Source of the DNA: Geodermatophilus telluris
GTDB lineage: Bacteria; Actinomycetota; Actinomycetes; Mycobacteriales; Geodermatophilaceae
Length of the DNA stretch: 64,000 nt
Direction: 5' to 3'
NCBI RefSeq assembly: GCF_900102745.1
Contig: NZ_FMZF01000004.1
Location: 372,001-436,000, forward strand
In this document: positions 8,221-16,685 of the stretch, piece by piece
Numbering within the stretch: position 1 is the first letter of the stretch
Layout: the number at the start of each line of letters is the position of its first letter
The notes under the pieces: generated by a model
What the model was told of the DNA's origin: nothing
The model's database searches: none
Seen by the model: only the letters and a program-made list of their open reading frames with translations
Position numbers and translations under genes: made by a program

Positions 8221-9101
8221 CGGGGTCCTCCGGTGGTGGTGAGGGACAGGACGGCGTCCTCGAGGCTGGCGCCGCGGACCTCGAGGTCGGTCAGCGGGAC
8301 GCCGCCGGCGAGCAGCGCCCGCAGGGTGGCCTCGACGTCGGTGGTGGCGAGCTCGACGGTGGCGCCCTGCCGGGTGGCGCCGGTGACGCCGGGCAGCGGC
8401 TCGGGCAGCCGGCCGGAGGGGAGGCGGATCGTGCGGCCGGCCACGGCCGAGCGGACCTGCGCCGCGGGACCGTCGGCGACCAGCCGGCCCCCGGCCAGCA
8501 CCACGACCCGGTCGGCGACCGCGTCGGCCTCCTCGAGGTGGTGGGTGGCGAAGACGACGGTGGTCCCGCGGGCGGCCAGGTCGCGCATCGTCGTCCAGAA
8601 GGCGCGGCGGCCCTCGACGTCCATGGCCGAGGTGGGCTCGTCGAGCAGCAGCAGCGGGGGCTGCCCGGCCAGGGCGAGGGCGAGCAGCACCCGCTGCCGC
8701 TGGCCGCCCGAGAGCGCGTCGACGTCGCGGCCGAGCAGGCCGGTGGTGCCGGTGGTGGCCACCAGGTCCGCCAGCGGCCAGGGGTCGGCGTAGGCGCCGC
8801 GGACCAGGTGCAGCACCTCGCCGACGCGCGCCTCGCCGGGCAGGCCGCCGTGCTGCAGCATCGCGCCGACGCAGCCGGCGCGGACGGCGTCGGCCGGGGC
8901 GCGGCCGAGCACGCGGACGGTTCCGGCCGCCGGGTGCAGCAGCCCCAGCACGGCGCCCACGGTGGTGGACTTGCCCGCCCCGTTGGGGCCGAGCAGCGCG
9001 ACGGTCTCGCCCCGCCCGATGCGGAGGTCGAGGCCGTCGACGGCGAGGACGTCGCCGTGGCGGACGGTCAGGCCGTCGATGTCGAGGGCGTTCGCAGGCA
9101 C
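8217..9101 (-). CDS. ABC transporter ATP-binding protein
   Basis: The 294-residue ATPase has Walker A GPNGAGKST (about residues 39-47), Q-loop region GAMLQHGG, signature LSGGQRQR, Walker B LLLLDEPTSAMD and switch His in ATHHLEEAD. The C-terminal 80 residues form the accessory domain seen in DrrA/NodI-like exporters. It energises the permease encoded directly downstream. A palindrome lies about 57 bases upstream of the ATG and may be where the neighbouring response regulator acts. Confidence 0.94.
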   Translation of the reverse strand: MPANALDIDGLTVRHGDVLAVDGLDLRIGRGETVALLGPNGAGKSTTVGAVLGLLHPAAGTVRVLGRAPADAVRAGCVGAMLQHGGLPGEARVGEVLHLVRGAYADPWPLADLVATTGTTGLLGRDVDALSGGQRQRVLLALALAGQPPLLLLDEPTSAMDVEGRRAFWTTMRDLAARGTTVVFATHHLEEADAVADRVVVLAGGRLVADGPAAQVRSAVAGRTIRLPSGRLPEPLPGVTGATRQGATVELATTDVEATLRALLAGGVPLTDLEVRGASLEDAVLSLTTTGGPR

Positions 9102-9157
9102 GGCCCGAGCCTGACCGCGCCGGGGGCCCCGCAGTAGTGCGGGACGTCGCCGTCCCC

Positions 9158-9175
9158 AGCTGACAAACGTCAGCT
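9158..9175. promoter_or_regulatory. AGCTGAC-AAAC-GTCAGCT palindrome upstream of the ABC operon
   Basis: A 7-bp inverted repeat around AAAC lies between the ABC ATPase start and the hemW 3' end. On the minus strand it contains TTGTCA, which could serve as a -35 box. The TGAC-N4-GTCA core resembles sites bound by NarL-family regulators. Binding by the regulator encoded four genes downstream is inference. Confidence 0.45.
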
Positions 9176-9176
9176 C

Positions 9177-9234
9177 GGCCCCGTCCAGAGGCTCGCGCCG
9201 AGCGTGCGAGGCGTGAGGGGGACGGGGTCCTTCT
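9177..9234 (-). terminator. stop-abutting hairpin element downstream of hemW (copy C)
   Basis: The hemW stop is followed at once by AGAAGGACCCCGTCC, which pairs with GGACGGGGCC at the far end. The result is 10 bp with one bulged A. An inner CTCGC/GCGAG pairing adds a second stem. Related elements with the same bulged A and the same position directly after a stop follow rpmA and the GGDEF/EAL gene. Confidence 0.7.
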
Positions 9235-10455
9235 TCAGTCGGTGAGGTCGCGGACGACGGCGTCGGCGAGCAGGCGGCCGCGGTCGGTGAGCACCGCGCG
9301 GCCCTCCTCGTGCGCGACCGGGTCGAGCAGACCGCGGGCGACGGCGTCGGCGGCGCGCAGCCGGCCGGAGCCCGACAGCGCGGTGAGCGGCAGGCCGTCG
9401 CGCAGCCGCAGGCCGAGCATGACCGTCTCCAGCGCGCGGTCGGCGGGGGCGAGCACCTCGGAGTCGGCGACCGGGTCCTCCCCCGCGGCCAGCCGCTGCG
9501 CGTGGGCGGCGGGGTGCTTCACGTTCCACCACCGCACCCCGCCGACGTGGCTGTGCGCGCCCGGGCCCACGCCCCACCAGTTGGCGTTGGCCCAGTAGAG
9601 CTCGTTGTGCCGGCAGCGGGCGGCGTCCCCGCGCGACCAGTTGCTCACCTCGTACCAGTCGAACCCGGCGCCGCGCAGCACCGTGTCGGCCTGCACGTAG
9701 CGGTCGGCCAGCACGTCGTCGTCGGGCAGCGGCAGCTCGCCGCGGGCGATGCGGCGGGCCAGCCGGGTGCCCTCCTCGACGATGAGCGCGTAGGCGCTGA
9801 CGTGGTCGACGGGGGCGGCCAGGACGGCGTCGAGCGAGGCGGCCCAGTCGGCGTCGGTCTCCCCCGGCGTGCCGTAGATCAGGTCGAGGTTGACGTGCGC
9901 GAAGCCGGCGGCGCGGGCCTCCTCGGCGGCCTGGACCGCGCGGCCGGGGGTGTGCCGGCGGTCGAGGACGGCGAGCACGTGCTCGGCGGCCGACTGCATG
10001 CCCAGGCTCAGCCGGGTGAAGCCGCCCGCGCGCAGGGTCGCCAGGCTGGCCGGCGTGACGGACTCGGGGTTGGCCTCGGTGGTCACCTCGACGTCGTCGG
10101 CGACCGGGAACAGATCGCGGACGGCGGCCAGCACCGCGGCGAGGTCCCCGGCGGGCAGCAGCGTCGGGGTGCCGCCGCCGACGAAGACGGTGGAGACGGT
10201 CGGCAGGTCCGGGCCGAGGACCTCCGCCGCGCGGCGCAGCTCGGCGATCGCCGTCCCCGCGTACTCGGCACGGTTGGCGCCCGGGCCGAGCTCGTCGGAG
10301 GTGTAGGTGTTGAAGTCGCAGTAGCCACAGCGGGTGGCGCAGAAGGGCACGTGCACGTAGAGCCCGAAGGGCGTGCGGGCCAGTCCCTCGCGGGCGCTGT
10401 CGGGGAGCTGCAGGGTCGCCGGCGGGGCGTCGAGCAGCGGCAGGGCGGTGTTCAT
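9235..10455 (-). CDS. hemW: radical SAM family heme chaperone HemW
   Basis: The 406-residue protein has the HemW-type cluster motif CATRCGYC (about residues 38-45), with the aromatic residue before the last Cys. The SAM-binding GGGTPT (about residues 94-99), TTEANPES and SLGMQS follow. HemW inserts heme into respiratory proteins and was long misannotated as oxygen-independent coproporphyrinogen oxidase (HemN); the motif spacing and length fit HemW. The gene stands alone, with a hairpin element right after its stop and the enoyl-CoA hydratase divergent from its 5' end. Confidence 0.93.
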   Translation of the reverse strand: MNTALPLLDAPPATLQLPDSAREGLARTPFGLYVHVPFCATRCGYCDFNTYTSDELGPGANRAEYAGTAIAELRRAAEVLGPDLPTVSTVFVGGGTPTLLPAGDLAAVLAAVRDLFPVADDVEVTTEANPESVTPASLATLRAGGFTRLSLGMQSAAEHVLAVLDRRHTPGRAVQAAEEARAAGFAHVNLDLIYGTPGETDADWAASLDAVLAAPVDHVSAYALIVEEGTRLARRIARGELPLPDDDVLADRYVQADTVLRGAGFDWYEVSNWSRGDAARCRHNELYWANANWWGVGPGAHSHVGGVRWWNVKHPAAHAQRLAAGEDPVADSEVLAPADRALETVMLGLRLRDGLPLTALSGSGRLRAADAVARGLLDPVAHEEGRAVLTDRGRLLADAVVRDLTD

Positions 10456-10493
10456 CCGCCCCCAGTGTGCCGCGCGGGGCAGGATGACCGGTC

Positions 10494-11261
10494 GTGGCTG
10501 ACGACGACGTGCTGCAGGTCTCCGTCGAGCGCGGGGTCGCGACCCTCACCCTCGACTCCCCCGCCAACCGCAACGCGCTCTCCCGGGCCCTGCGCGCCCG
10601 GCTGCGCGAGGCCCTCGACGCCGCGCTGGCCGACGACGCGGTGCGGGTGGTCGCGCTCGACCACACCGGCCGGGTGTTCTGCTCCGGCATGGACCTGTCC
10701 GAGGCGGCCGGGGCGGGCGCCGGCGACCAGGGCGTGCGCGAGCTGCCCGAGCTGCTCGAGCGGATCTGGACCTCCCCCAAGCCGGTGGTGGCCACCGTCC
10801 GCGGGCCCGCACGCGCCGGCGGGGTGGGGCTGCTGGCCGCCTGCGACGTCGTCGTCGCCGGCGCCTCGGCGACCTTCGCCTTCTCCGAGGTCCGGCTGGG
10901 CATCGTGCCCGCGGTCATCTCGGCGGTGGTCCTCCCGCGGGTGCTGCCGCACGTGGCGCACCGGCTGATGCTGACCGGCGAGGTCTTCGACGCCGCCGCC
11001 GCGGCCGCGGGTGGGCTGGTCGACCTGGCCGTGCCCGACGACGAGGTGGACGCTGCCGTCGAGGCGCAGGTGCGGGCGCTGGCCGCGGGCTCGCCGTGGG
11101 CGCTGGCCGAGACCAAGCGGCTGCTGCGCGCGGGTGGGCTGCGCGGCTCCTTCGACGACCTGCTCGACCTCTCCGCGCGGGCGTTCGCCGGCGCGGAGGG
11201 TCAGGAGGGGATCGCGGCCTTCCGGGAGAAGCGCCCGGCGCGCTGGGTGCCGGCCTCCTGA
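10494..11261 (+). CDS. enoyl-CoA hydratase/isomerase family protein
   Basis: The 255-residue crotonase-family protein has a first oxyanion loop CSGMDLSEAAG (about residues 63-73) and a second segment GPARAGGVGLLAACDVVVAG. The aspartate-containing SGMD pattern supports a hydratase or isomerase fold, and the FSEVRLGIVPAVI stretch is characteristic. The position of the second catalytic Glu is not conserved as in classical hydratases, so the reaction is uncertain. The GTG start lies a few bases after a CAGGAT -10-like hexamer, suggesting a leaderless mRNA. It is divergent from hemW by 38 bases. Confidence 0.88.
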   Translation: MADDDVLQVSVERGVATLTLDSPANRNALSRALRARLREALDAALADDAVRVVALDHTGRVFCSGMDLSEAAGAGAGDQGVRELPELLERIWTSPKPVVATVRGPARAGGVGLLAACDVVVAGASATFAFSEVRLGIVPAVISAVVLPRVLPHVAHRLMLTGEVFDAAAAAAGGLVDLAVPDDEVDAAVEAQVRALAAGSPWALAETKRLLRAGGLRGSFDDLLDLSARAFAGAEGQEGIAAFREKRPARWVPAS

Positions 11262-11352
11262 CCCAGGCCGCTCCTGACGCCGGCCACTCCGGCGCCGACC
11301 CCGGGCGCCGACCGGTCTGGCGCCGGCCGCGGGTGCGCGGGACCCTGCGGGC

Positions 11353-11511
11353 GTGACCGCACCGGAGGACCCCCGCGCCCGCTTCCGCTCGCTGCCCGGG
11401 CCGGTCGACCCCGAGGACACGGTGGAGACGGTGGACGTCTCCACCACGCGGCCGGCCGCCACCGAGAGCGACGAGCGCGACCGCCTGCTGCGCGAGGCCG
11501 GCGGCGTCTGA
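11353..11511 (+). CDS. small acidic hypothetical protein (52 aa)
   Basis: A GTG-started frame gives 52 residues, beginning TAPEDPRARFRSLPGPVDP and ending DERDRLLREAGGV. The strong G/C bias at third positions supports coding. Similar short acidic proteins with an RFRxLPxPV opening are, as far as I recall, found next to metabolic genes in actinobacteria, but I know no function. It lies about 90 bases after the enoyl-CoA hydratase and before two strong hairpins. Confidence 0.6.
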   Translation: MTAPEDPRARFRSLPGPVDPEDTVETVDVSTTRPAATESDERDRLLREAGGV

Positions 11512-11548
11512 CCGCCCGGCGGGCAGCCGGGCCACCTCCTCCCCCGGT

Positions 11549-11589
11549 CAGTCGTGCTCTGCCCCCAGTGCCGGGGCAGAGCACGACTG
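11549..11589. terminator. long hairpin, first of a duplicated pair
   Basis: The 17-bp arms CAGTCGTGCTCTGCCCC and GGGGCAGAGCACGACTG enclose the loop CAGTGCC. The hairpin sits between the convergent small-protein gene and selB, so it can terminate both. An almost identical hairpin lies 65 bases further on. Confidence 0.75.
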
Positions 11590-11620
11590 CCGGCCGGACA
11601 CCTCCCGGTCTCCCCTTCGC

Positions 11621-11647
11621 GCTCTGCCCCCAGTGCCGGGGCAGAGC
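11621..11647. terminator. second copy of the duplicated hairpin, downstream of selB
   Basis: GCTCTGCCCC and GGGGCAGAGC form a perfect 10-bp stem with the same CAGTGCC loop as the copy 65 bases upstream. The right arm continues with ACGAC as in copy one, but the left extension has diverged (TTCGC). It lies 36 bases beyond the selB stop and is the likely selB terminator. Confidence 0.7.
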
Positions 11648-11682
11648 ACGACCGGCGGCAGGACACCCCTGCGGCCGGCCGG

Positions 11683-13428
11683 TCAGCGCAGCCGGCGGCT
11701 GGCGTCGGGCAGCCGCTCGGTCACCCCGCGCGCGTCGAGCCACTCCATCAGCGGCACGGCCACGCGCCGCGACGTCCCCCAGGCCGCCCGGGCCTGGCCG
11801 AGGGTGAACGGCGCCGGCACGGCGGCCAGCCGCGCCCGCGCGTGCTCCTCCACCCCGGGCGCCAGGTAGACCCCCTCGGCCACCCGCACCAGCTGCCCGT
11901 CGCGCACCGCCGCCGCGAGTTCGCGCGGGCCCAGCCGGGCGGCGCGCAGCTCCTCGGCGTCGGGCGCGGCGAACGGGTCGTCGGCCAGCCGGGCGCGGAC
12001 GGCGTCGACCGCCCGCTGCACCGCCGCCGGCAACCCCGCGGCGGCCACCACGACCCGTCCCTCGCGCAGCGCCAGCGGCGTGCGGACGACGAGCGCGACC
12101 AGGTCGTCGGTGGGCAGGCCCAGCTCGCGCCGGACGACGGCGACCGGCGGGCCCGGTTCCAGCGGGTGGGCCTGCCGGTGCGCGGCCACCAGCCCGGGCA
12201 CCCGCCGCGCCAGCTCGTCGACCACGCCGGGCGCGAGCAGCCACGGCCCGGCGCGGACGGCGTCACCGGGCACCGGCCAGCCCATCGCGGTGAAGTCGTC
12301 GGCGCGCACCACCCGGCGCCGGGCGAGGTCGGCGGCCGCACCGGCGGGCCCGGTGCCCTGCTCGTCGAGCTCGGCGGCGCGCTGCCGGGCCGCGCCGCGG
12401 CGGCGCAGCTCGGGCGGGGCGACGTCGCGGACGTCGGCGCCCAGCACCCGGCGGGCGCCGGGGTCGCGCAGCAGCACCCGGTCGCCCACGCGCAGCGGCA
12501 GCGGGCCGGCCAGGCGCAGTCGCACCGCGGTCCCCTCCAGCGGGCGCACCCGCACCGGCACCGCCGCCGAGCCGACGTGCAGCACCGCCTCGGCCGGCAG
12601 CCGCTCCTCCGGCTCGCGCGCCAGCACGACGTCGACCTCGGCCGTCGAGCGGAACGCGCCCGGGGTGAGCAGCGCGTCGCCGCGGCGGAGGTCCTCGACG
12701 GCGACGCCGCGCAGGTTGAGCGCCACCCGGGCGGTGGCGACCGCCCGGTCCACCGGGCGGCCCAGCGACTGCACACCGCGCACGCCCACCTCGCGACCGC
12801 CCAGCAGCAGCCGGTCGCCGGCGGCCACCGCGCCCGCGGCCAGCGTGCCGGTCACGACGGTGCCGGCACCGCGGATGGGGAACGCCCGGTCGATCCACAG
12901 CCGCACCGGTGCGTCGGGATCCGGTGCGGGCAGCCCGGCCAGCAGCGTCTCCAGGGCGGCGGCCAGCTCGGGCACGCCGCGGCCGGCCGGCGCGCTGAGC
13001 GCCACGCCCGGCACCGCGCCCATCGAGGTCGCCGCCAGCCGCTCGGTGGCGTCGGCGAGCACCGGCGCCGGGTCGGCGAGGTCGGCCTTGGTGACGGCGA
13101 GCAGCGCGTGCCGCACGCCGAGCGCGTCGAGGACGGCGACGTGCTCGGTGGTCTGCGCCGACCAGCCGTCGTCGGCCGCGACCACGACCAGCGCGGCCGG
13201 CACCGGACCGACGCCGGCCAGCATGTTGCCGACGAACCGCTCGTGCCCGGGGACGTCGACCACGGCGACCACCCGGCCCGAGGGCAGCGTCGTCCACGCG
13301 AAGCCGAGGTCGATGGTCAGGCCGCGGCGGCGCTCCTCCTCCCACCGGTCGGGCTCCATGCCGGTGAGCGCGCGGACCAGCGTCGACTTGCCGTGGTCGA
13401 CGTGCCCGGCGGTGGCGATCACCTCCAC
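11683..13428 (-). CDS. selB: selenocysteine-specific translation elongation factor SelB
   Basis: The 581-residue EF-Tu-like GTPase carries Sec-tRNA to the ribosome and binds the SECIS hairpin of selenoprotein mRNAs. The N-terminus reads IATAGHVDHGKST (G1), followed by RRGLTIDLGFAW (G2), DVPGHERF (G3) and VTKADL (G4). The C-terminal third contains the winged-helix repeats that bind SECIS RNA, ending APFTLGQARAAWGTSRRVAVPLMEWLD. The GTG giving VEVIATAG was chosen from the family N-terminus. It overlaps the selA stop by 10 bases; a second GTG two codons later gives a GTGA overlap. In this genome the tRNA partner reads UAG, so SelB must act at UAG codons. Confidence 0.95.
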   Translation of the reverse strand: MEVIATAGHVDHGKSTLVRALTGMEPDRWEEERRRGLTIDLGFAWTTLPSGRVVAVVDVPGHERFVGNMLAGVGPVPAALVVVAADDGWSAQTTEHVAVLDALGVRHALLAVTKADLADPAPVLADATERLAATSMGAVPGVALSAPAGRGVPELAAALETLLAGLPAPDPDAPVRLWIDRAFPIRGAGTVVTGTLAAGAVAAGDRLLLGGREVGVRGVQSLGRPVDRAVATARVALNLRGVAVEDLRRGDALLTPGAFRSTAEVDVVLAREPEERLPAEAVLHVGSAAVPVRVRPLEGTAVRLRLAGPLPLRVGDRVLLRDPGARRVLGADVRDVAPPELRRRGAARQRAAELDEQGTGPAGAAADLARRRVVRADDFTAMGWPVPGDAVRAGPWLLAPGVVDELARRVPGLVAAHRQAHPLEPGPPVAVVRRELGLPTDDLVALVVRTPLALREGRVVVAAAGLPAAVQRAVDAVRARLADDPFAAPDAEELRAARLGPRELAAAVRDGQLVRVAEGVYLAPGVEEHARARLAAVPAPFTLGQARAAWGTSRRVAVPLMEWLDARGVTERLPDASRRLR

Positions 13429-14729
13429 CCGGCGGCCACCTCCAGCACCGCGGCGGCGAGGTCGTCGTCGGACGAGGGCGGCACGCTGCGCAGGTCGAGC
13501 AGCGCGCGCCCGTCGGCCACGTACCCCACGACCGGGTGCGCACCGCGCCGCAGCGGCGCGGCGAAGGGCTCGGGCAGCGAGACCGCGGCGCTGGGCAGCG
13601 GGTGCTCGGGCGCCCCGCCGCCCCCGACGCGCGCGGCCGAGTCGACGGCGCGGGCGTCGACCCCGGCGCCGGCCAGCCGGGCGGCCAGCGCCTCGGCGCG
13701 GCGGCGCAGGACGGCGACGTCGGCGGCGAGCATCTCCGGCACCGGCGGCAGCGGGCCGCGCAGCGTCGCCTCCAGCGCGGCGAGCGTCGTCTTGTCCACC
13801 CGCAGCGCGCGGTACAGCGGGTGCCGGCGCAGCCGCTGCACCAGGTCGGCCCGGCCGAGCACCAGCCCCGCCTGCGGGCCGCCGAGCAGCTTGTCGCCGC
13901 TGGCCAGCACCAGGTCGGCGCCATCGGCGAGCGTCGTCTGCAGGTCGGGCTCCTCGGGCAGCACCGGGTGCGGGCGCAGCAGCCCCGAGCCGACGTCGGC
14001 CACCAGCGGCACCCCGGTCCCGGCGAGCGCCTCCGCCAGCGACGCCACCGGCACCGCCCGGGTGAACCCGCGGACGACGAAGTTCGACGGGTGCACCTTG
14101 AGCACCGCGCCGGTGTCCGGGCCGAGCGCGCGCGTGTAGTCCTCGAGCGCCACGCGGTTCGTCGTCCCCACCTCGCGCAACCGGGCGCCGGTGGCCTCCA
14201 GCAGCTCGGGGATCCGGAAGCCGTCGCCGATCTCGACCAGCTCGCCGCGGGCGATGACCAGCTCGCCGCCGAGCGCGGTGGCCACCAGCGCGAGCGCGGC
14301 CGCGCAGTTGTTCACCACCAGGGCCGCCTCGGCCGCCGGCACCGCGGCCAGCAGCGCGGCCAGCGCCGCCTCGCCGCGCGGCCCGCGGCGGCCGGTGCCC
14401 AGGTCGAGCTCGACGTCGGTGGTGCCGCTGGCGGCGACCACGGCCTCGACCGCGGCCGGCGACAGCGGCGCCCGGCCGAGGTTGGTGTGCACGACGACGC
14501 CGGTCGCGTTGAGCACCGGCCGCAGGCTCCCCGCCGTCGGCGGCAGCGCGGCCAGGACGGCGGCGACGGCGTTGTCGGGGTCCAGCCGCCCGTCGCGCAC
14601 CCGCTGCTGGACGCCGCGGACGGCGTCCTTGACCAGCTCGCGGCCCAGCCGGGCGCACGCGGCGGCCACCGCGGGGTCGGCGAGCAGCGTGTCGGTGCGG
14701 GGCACGGCCCGCCGCGGGTCGGCGCTCAT
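13419..14729 (-). CDS. selA: L-seryl-tRNA(Sec) selenium transferase
   Basis: The 436-residue PLP enzyme converts seryl-tRNA(Sec) to selenocysteyl-tRNA(Sec) using selenophosphate. Landmarks are VLNATGVVVHTNLGRAPLS (about residues 77-95), VVNNCAAALALVA, REVGTTNRVALEDY and the PLP-lysine motif SGDKLLGGPQAG. The ATG start lies 37 bases after the 3' end of the tRNA-Sec gene on the same strand, so tRNA, selA and selB probably share one transcript. The selB start overlaps the selA stop. Nothing is truncated. Confidence 0.96.
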   Translation of the reverse strand: MSADPRRAVPRTDTLLADPAVAAACARLGRELVKDAVRGVQQRVRDGRLDPDNAVAAVLAALPPTAGSLRPVLNATGVVVHTNLGRAPLSPAAVEAVVAASGTTDVELDLGTGRRGPRGEAALAALLAAVPAAEAALVVNNCAAALALVATALGGELVIARGELVEIGDGFRIPELLEATGARLREVGTTNRVALEDYTRALGPDTGAVLKVHPSNFVVRGFTRAVPVASLAEALAGTGVPLVADVGSGLLRPHPVLPEEPDLQTTLADGADLVLASGDKLLGGPQAGLVLGRADLVQRLRRHPLYRALRVDKTTLAALEATLRGPLPPVPEMLAADVAVLRRRAEALAARLAGAGVDARAVDSAARVGGGGAPEHPLPSAAVSLPEPFAAPLRRGAHPVVGYVADGRALLDLRSVPPSSDDDLAAAVLEVAAGWR

Positions 14730-14766
14730 CGCTGCGGAGCGTATGCGCGCCGGCCCGCGGGGCGGC

Positions 14767-14862
14767 TGGCGGAGGCGGACGGGAATCGAACCCGCCTGAC
14801 CGAGCTGCTCGGCCACGTCGGCTTTAGAGGCCGCGGGGGCCACCAGGCGCCCTGACGCCTCC
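14767..14862 (-). tRNA. selC: tRNA-Sec with anticodon CUA (reads UAG)
   Basis: The 96-base gene has a GGAGGCG/CGCCTCC acceptor stem, discriminator G73 and an encoded CCA end. The T-arm is GCGGG-TTCGATT-CCCGT. The variable arm is very long, 8 bp (TGGCCGAG/CTCGGTCA) with a CAG loop, and the D-stem is extended. These are selenocysteine-tRNA hallmarks. The anticodon loop reads CTCTAAA, so positions 34-36 are CUA (complement of 14825-14827), not the usual UCA; E. coli has CTTCAAA here. The tRNA sits between selA and selD. It should insert selenocysteine at UAG. Such tRNAs are known from Geodermatophilus and Blastococcus. Confidence 0.95.
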
Positions 14863-14869
14863 GCCCGGG

Positions 14870-14879
14870 AGCCTACGGT
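14870..14879. promoter_or_regulatory. overlapping divergent -10 hexamers for tRNA-Sec/selA/selB and selD
   Basis: Only 23 bases separate the tRNA-Sec 5' end from the selD start codon. On the minus strand TAGGCT lies 7 bases before the tRNA. On the plus strand TACGGT ends 6 bases before the selD GTG, the spacing expected of a leaderless actinobacterial mRNA. The two hexamers share TA, so only one polymerase could occupy the site at a time. Hexamer calls are by eye. Confidence 0.45.
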
Positions 14880-14885
14880 GGCGGC

Positions 14886-15903
<1,018 letters not shown>

Positions 15904-15908
<5 letters not shown>

Positions 15909-15937
15909 CGGCGTGTCGCCGGCGGCACGCCGTCAGC
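15904..15937 (+). terminator. selD terminator hairpin
   Basis: GCTGACGGCGTG pairs perfectly with CACGCCGTCAGC around a 10-base loop. The left arm includes the selD stop codon. No T-tract follows. Confidence 0.7.
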
Positions 15938-16041
15938 CCGCGCGCCCCGCGCGAAAAGGGTTTCCGGCTCGCCGCCGGCCGCTGTCACCCTCCCGCTCAC
16001 CGGACCCGGAGGTCCCGGGACCGGCTCGTGAGGAGGACGGC

Positions 16042-16617
16042 ATGAGGACGAGGACGGCCGGCCGGGCACTGACCGTGCTGCTGGCCACGGCGGCGATGGA
16101 GACCGCGGCGGGGACCGCGGCCGCGGCACCTCCCGAGGGCGCCGGCACCTACACCGCCTACCGCGGGTGGGCGCTGTTCACCGGTGGCGACGGCCTCGTC
16201 GCGGACGTGACCGTCGAGGAGGAGCGGGGCGCGGGGACCGTGGTCCGGTTCGCGCTGTACCGCGAGGGCCTCTCCTGCACGGTCGACGGCGAGGACGTGG
16301 CCGTCGCGGAGGTCGACCGGCTGGACTCGGCCCGCCTGGAGGTGTCCTACGACTACACCTGCACCGCGGCGGACGACGGCTCGCAGGGCCTGGCGCCGGA
16401 GTCCCTGACCGGGACGGTGGACGTCGACCTGACCTGGACCGGGGTCGGTAGGGCGGAGCGGCAGCCCCTCTACGACTGCACCGTCGGCCTCTCCCTCTCC
16501 CGCGAGGCGCTCGTCTCCGGGGGCGTCTCGCTGACCGGTGACCTCGCGGCCGAGCTCGACCTGGACAACGGCGGCCTGTCCCACGACAACGTCGCCTGCC
16601 CACCCGGCCGGGTCTGA
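16042..16617 (+). CDS. secreted hypothetical protein with a signal peptide
   Basis: The 191-residue protein begins with a classical signal peptide (MRTRTAGRALTVLLATAA, cleavage probably after TAAAA near residue 32). The mature part of about 155 residues is rich in Thr, Val and acidic residues, as in extracellular beta-sandwich proteins. It contains four Cys (contexts LSCTV, YTCTA, YDCTV and VACPP) that could form two disulfides. I recognise no family. The ATG follows an AGGAGGA ribosome-binding site by 6 bases. It stands as a single gene between two terminators. Confidence 0.8.
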   Translation: MRTRTAGRALTVLLATAAMETAAGTAAAAPPEGAGTYTAYRGWALFTGGDGLVADVTVEEERGAGTVVRFALYREGLSCTVDGEDVAVAEVDRLDSARLEVSYDYTCTAADDGSQGLAPESLTGTVDVDLTWTGVGRAERQPLYDCTVGLSLSREALVSGGVSLTGDLAAELDLDNGGLSHDNVACPPGRV

Positions 16618-16628
16618 CCCCGGCCCGC

Positions 16629-16666
16629 GGCGGTCCGGTGGGCGCGCCCTCGCCCACCGGACCGCC
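16629..16666 (+). terminator. strong terminator after the secreted-protein gene
   Basis: A perfect 16-bp stem (GGCGGTCCGGTGGGCG / CGCCCACCGGACCGCC) encloses a 6-base loop. It starts 12 bases after the stop codon and ends 20 bases before the next gene's start. The only T-run afterwards is short (GTGT). Confidence 0.8.
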
Positions 16667-16685
16667 GTGTCCTAACGTCCGGCGC

